The notes under the pieces were generated by a model. That model did no database searches and was not told the DNA's origin. It saw only the letters and a program-made list of their open reading frames with translations. This document shows, piece by piece, positions 61,087 through 64,000 of a stretch of DNA of 64,000 bases (positions are counted from its first letter, which is position 1; each line of letters begins with the position of its first letter). The stretch is from Hippopus hippopus (Eukaryota; Mollusca; Bivalvia; Cardiida; Cardiidae), in assembly GCA_946811185.2 (NCBI GenBank), contig OX328107.1, positions 28,107,587 through 28,171,586 of the forward strand. Direction: 5' to 3'. The position numbers were made by a program, and so were the translations under genes.

Positions 61087-61244
61087 GCAGAACCACAGTG
61101 AGATTGAGAAGCGAAGAAGAGACAAAATGAACACGTACATTATAGAACTGTCCAACATGCTTCCCATGTGTGGTGCAATGAATCGGAAGCTAGACAAACT
61201 AACAGTATTACGAATGGCTGTTCAGCACATGAAGTCATTACGAG
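61087..61244 (+). CDS. BMAL1: BMAL1/ARNTL bHLH domain exon
   Basis: This exon encodes a full basic helix-loop-helix domain: [15 protein letters not shown] (basic region with the E-box-contacting H, E and R residues), helix 1 [12 protein letters not shown], a short loop, and helix 2 [19 protein letters not shown]. It is the most conserved part of BMAL1 and differs from the vertebrate protein at few positions. The protein dimerises with CLOCK and binds CACGTG-type E-boxes to drive the circadian feedback loop. The acceptor is CTACAG and the donor is G|GTAAAA; the exon ends one base into the next codon (probably glycine). PAS-A, PAS-B and the transactivation tail are not in the window. An hpA copy ends about 30 bp before the exon. 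Confidence 0.96.
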
Positions 61245-61307
61245 GTAAAACTACAGGGAAAATAGTGACTTCTCTGTCCTTTGTAGAACCCTCTTCCCTT
61301 ACCTGCT

Positions 61308-61483
61308 GCCAAGCATTACCAAGACTTAACATGTTCAACCATGAGAAAGAGGGCTTCTGAGAAACTTGTGGGAAAAGGAGAAAATGCTGGTTCCAATTTC
61401 CATCATTTGAAACACATTAAAATGGTTGTCTTAAATACTTTCAATATGGGGTGGTCTTAAACTTTGTTGTCTGGTAAAGATGT
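61308..61483 (+). mobile_element. hpA MITE, second hairpin arm deleted
   Basis: GCCAAGCATTACCAAGAC, GAGAAAGAGGGCTTCTGAG, first arm GGAAAAGGAGAAAATGCTGG then directly TTCCATCATTTGAAACAC; ends TCTGGTAAAGATGTGAA. Confidence 0.8.
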
Positions 61484-61708
61484 GAATTCTGTACCAAACA
61501 ACAAAATTTTAGACTTGTTGAAACTGAGAGAATTTGTAGACAACAAAATAAATGTAACTTAAAAAAAAGTTGTGTTGGGATTGGTGGAAAACACTGTGGG
61601 AAAAGGAGGAAATGCTGGTTACCAGCATTTCCTCCTTTTCTCACAATGTTTTCAAAAGCTTTCTGTCTCAGGGTTGTTAAAAGTCAAGATAGTTTGGTAA
61701 AGGGCTTA
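61483..61708 (-). mobile_element. hpA MITE with compensated hairpin
   Basis: ATTCTGTACCAAACAACAAAA to TTTGGTAAAGGGCTTA. Arms read GGAGGAAATGC and GCATTTCCTCC, both changed from the family GGAGAAAATGC / GCATTTTCTCC. Confidence 0.9.
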
Positions 61709-61711
61709 GAC

Positions 61712-61924
61712 TGTGACTCTTTTAGCAAGTTAAGACTTTTACACTGTGGAAGCTTTTGCAGACAATAAATTAGATGTGGCACAAATTTTGGGATTTGTCT
61801 TTGAAATCATTGTTGGAAAAAGACGATATACTGGTTACCAGCATTTTCTCCTTTTGCCATAATCTTTTTAAAGCCTTCTTCTTCACAGTCATTAAAACAC
61901 AAGATTGCGTGGTCAGAGGATTAA
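61712..61924 (-). mobile_element. hpA MITE
   Basis: GTGACTCTTTTAGCAAG to TGCGTGGTCAGAGGATTAA; first hairpin arm decayed. Confidence 0.82.
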
Positions 61925-62011
61925 AATAGCTTTGTTGATCGAACATGAGGCTTTTATGGTGAGGTCATTAAGATTTGTTTATGGCTTTGTTCATGTTCAA
62001 TTGAGTTTGTA

Positions 62012-62445
62012 AGCTAACCTGAGCACAAAGTGCTAAAGGTGAGCTTTAGTGATTGTGCTGTGTCCGTCGTACGTTGTGTTTTGTGCATTGTGCGCTGTCC
62101 AGGCATCAAGAATTACCTTGTGTGAGCTCTAGAGGCCACATTTTAAGTCCAATACTTTTGAAACTTGGTCAGAATGTTTGTCTTAATAATATCTCAGACA
62201 AGTTCGAAATTGTGTTATAGTGTGTCAAAAAGTAAGTCATCAGGGCAAATCTAAGGAAAACCTTGAGGCTACATTTCCAGTATAATAATCATGAAACATT
62301 GTCAGAATGTTTGTCTTGATGATATCTAAGTTTGAAATTGGGTCACATAGGGCCAAAAAGTAGGTCAAGGGGACAAATCTAAGAAAAACCTTGTGTGCAC
62401 TCTAGAGGGCTCATTTTCAGCCTGATACCCACAAAACTAGGTCAG
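62012..62445 (+). mobile_element. HelB Helentron-like element, 3' truncated
   Basis: GTAAGCTAACCTGAGCACAAAG with partner GTGCTAAAGGTGAGCT; GTCCGTCGTACGTTGTG; about two and a half units. AAAAAGTAGGTCA occurs at 62355-62367. Confidence 0.82.
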
Positions 62446-62489
62446 TATTTGTATGTCGTTTTAACCATTACCTAGCAAGATATTCCTCC

Positions 62490-62868
62490 AAAACTACTGA
62501 CTGCTTTCCCAAATAACCATCATTGAAACATTGATCAGCTGTGAGAGAGGAATCAGTGACTATCATCAATCCTCTTAACTCTTTAACAAACAACAAAATT
62601 TTGGACTTGAAACCCATCCAAAGCATTTGCAGATGACAGGTCAAATATGGTTCAAATGGTGAAAATTGCCTTTGAAAGGATAGAAAACATTTTAAGAAAA
62701 AGAGAAAATGCTGGTAACCAGCATTTTCTCCTCTTCAAAAATGTTTTCAGAAGCTTTTTCTGTCAGAGTTGTTAAAAGTCTGGGTTAAAGAAATTAGGGA
62801 AGTATCAATTCAAACCAGCAACCTCTTGAATTCAAGCCCTGTACTTTTCTGACAGAGCAACCAGGCTT
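62490..62868 (-). mobile_element. SINE, minus strand, split by hpA
   Basis: CTGCTTTCCCAAATAACCATC, CAGCTGTGAGAGAGGAATC and GACTATCATCAATCCTC lie before, and AGAAATTAGGGAAG, ATTCAAACCAGCAACCTC and GAGCAACCAGGCTT after, an hpA insertion at 62575-62788. The right part is the tRNA-like head in reverse. Confidence 0.75.
62575..62788 (-). mobile_element. hpA MITE inserted in a SINE at TTAA
   Basis: TTAACTCTTTAACAAACAAC to AGTCTGGGTTAA; joining CCTC to TTAA and AGAAATT recreates the SINE body seen elsewhere. Confidence 0.9.
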
Positions 62869-62888
62869 GTGAAAGGTGCTTTAAGGGT
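62868..62888. mobile_element. hpC terminal fragment
   Basis: GTGAAAGGTGCTTTAAGGG is the reverse complement of the hpC left end. Confidence 0.6.
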
Positions 62889-63129
62889 AAATATTCTTCG
62901 GACTTTTTTTTCTCCTCAAGATTTCATGAATTTCGACTAAACCTGAAATTGTCTACGAGATAATTGGATCGTACAGATGGTATTGTAAGGAGGACACAGG
63001 GCTGTAAAAAGTTAATTCAGAAACCCATCCAAGTATCACAGACTCCCTAAGGCCTAATTTGTGAGCGATAATGTCTTCTAGAAAAAAAAAACATCACTTC
63101 AATTTTTCTCTGTGCGACTGAAGTTATTA
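62889..63129. other. No recognisable feature
   Basis: AT-rich intron sequence. Confidence 0.4.
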
Positions 63130-63356
63130 TTAAACCTTTTGCCAAACAATCCTGTGGTTTCATGACCCTGATTAGAGGCATTGAAAACATTGTTGGAAAA
63201 GGAGAAAATGCTGGTAACCAGCACTTTCCCCTTTTCCCACAGTGTTTTCTACCTTATCAAATACAAATCTCGCCATTTAAAGCAATAGTTAATTTGTCGT
63301 TTGTAAATGCTTTTAATTTGGACCAGTTTAAAATTTGTTGTTTGGAAAAGGATTAA
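63130..63356 (+). mobile_element. hpA MITE, full-length, first of a chain
   Basis: TTAAACCTTTTGCCAAACAATCC to TTTGGAAAAGGATTAA, 227 bp; its last TTAA starts the next segment. Confidence 0.92.
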
Positions 63357-63509
63357 GAAAGAAAACTTTTGAAAACATTGTTGGTAAAAGAGCAAATGCT
63401 ATTAAGCAGTGTGTTCCCTTCATCCAACAATGTTTTCTATCCTGAAAGGATCAATCTGTTGCCTGCAAAATGGACAAGTCTATTACTCTGTCATGTAGTA
63501 AAGATTTAA
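63357..63509 (+). mobile_element. hpA MITE, left end missing, middle of the chain
   Basis: GAAAGAAAACTTTTGAAAACATTG, hairpin AGAGCAAATGCTATTAAGC, GTAGTAAAGATTTAA. Confidence 0.78.
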
Positions 63510-63952
63510 CCCTTTACCACACAATCCTCTATTTTAACCCTTTACCAAACGACAAGATTTTAGAATGGTCCAAATTGAAAGCATTTGCAGACGTCAAAAT
63601 TAATGTGACTGAAAAATTGAAATTTGATTTTGGAAGGATAGAAAACATTGTAGGTAAAGGAGAAAATGCTGGTTACCAGAATTTTCTCCTTTTCCCACAA
63701 TGTTTTCAAAAGGCTTCTTTTTCAGGGTCGTTAAAAGTCGGGATTGTGTGGTAAAGGGTTAAGAACCCTGAGGAAGATACCCTTTGAAAACAATGTCGGA
63801 AAAGTAGAAGTTACCAGCATTTTCTCCTTTTCCCACAGTGTTTTCTACCCTATCAAAGACAAATTCAGTTATTTGATTCACATTGAAAGTTTTGTCTGCA
63901 AATGCTTTGGATTTAGACAGGTCTACATTTTTGTCGTTTGGTAAAGAGTTAA
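63506..63952 (+). mobile_element. hpA MITE, outer copy of a self-nested pair
   Basis: TTAACCCTTTACCACACAATCC up to 63533, then a complete inner copy (63534-63762), then GAACCCTGAGGAAGATACCC to TTTGGTAAAGAGTTAA. Taking the inner copy out leaves a normal element. Confidence 0.94.
63534..63762 (-). mobile_element. hpA MITE, inner copy
   Basis: 229 bp, TTAACCCTTTACCAAACGAC to TTGTGTGGTAAAGGGTTAA, inserted into the outer copy's internal TTAA (the TTTTAACGACCC position). Confidence 0.95.
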
Positions 63953-64000
63953 AGTTTAAAACACACCTCCAGTTTGCAGAAATAGGGCCTATTGGTGAAA

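Noticed and set aside
1198..63690. Many short open frames encoding a recurring peptide like KGENAGYQHFLLFPQCF
   Set aside because: They are translations of the stop-free hpA hairpin read in one frame; they appear wherever an intact copy lies, on either strand, and carry no conserved protein beyond the repeat.

Overview
The window looks like intron-rich, AT-rich animal nuclear DNA, most likely from a bivalve mollusc (inference). Evidence for that: spliced exons of an animal clock transcription factor, tRNA-derived SINEs with CAAT-type tails, and repeat elements with terminal hairpins and internal minisatellite units like the HINE/pearl-type elements known in bivalves. There is no bacterial gene organisation, and most long open frames are by-products of stop-free palindromes.

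Host genes. Three plus-strand exons near the right end (56045-56276, 56938-57012, 61087-61244) splice in frame into the N-terminal part of BMAL1/ARNTL (cycle): an acidic linker after a KRKR nuclear-localisation motif, then a complete bHLH domain. The PAS domains and C-terminus must lie beyond the right edge. A short ATG-plus-donor exon at 34498-34585 has the right phase to be the first coding exon, which would imply a 21-kb first intron. Inside that interval, two minus-strand stretches (45198-45299 and 47538-47707) look like coding exons of an unidentified gene.

Repeats dominate everything else. (1) hpA: a MITE of about 229 bp with TTAA at both ends, inverted ends CCCTTTACC, and a central hairpin around GGAAAAGGAGAAAATGCTGG. 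About one hundred copies and fragments lie on both strands, covering roughly 30% of the window by my count. Strand in hpA entries means: plus = the CCCTTTACCACACAATCC end is at the lower coordinate. (2) Three further TTAA-ended MITE families: hpB (369 bp), hpC (about 197 bp, with a GATCAAGATCAGACTGCACA hairpin) and hpD (219 bp). (3) Helentron-like elements in four subfamilies (HelA to HelD), all ending in a GC-rich hairpin followed by TCTTGTT or TCTAGTT; HelA, HelB and HelC carry 140-165-bp tandem units. (4) Two elements with CAGGG ends and 5-bp target duplications. (5) tRNA-derived SINEs of at least three types. (6) Assorted fold-back elements, one of them CpG-rich.

Layout. 0-9 kb: AT-rich palindromic array, SINEs, scattered hpA, two HelA copies. 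9-16 kb: hpB, HelA, HelB, SINE. 16-26 kb: the densest hpA cluster, with the CpG-rich element at 20.2-20.9 kb. 26-30 kb: HelA and a CAGGG element. 30-36 kb: HelB, a duplicated HelA, the candidate first exon, the HelC 162-bp array. 36-45 kb: hpA chains, HelA with a SINE, hpB+hpC sharing a TTAA, hpD. 45-48 kb: candidate minus-strand exons and the second CAGGG element. 48-64 kb: hpA chains and the BMAL1 exons, each closely bracketed by MITEs.
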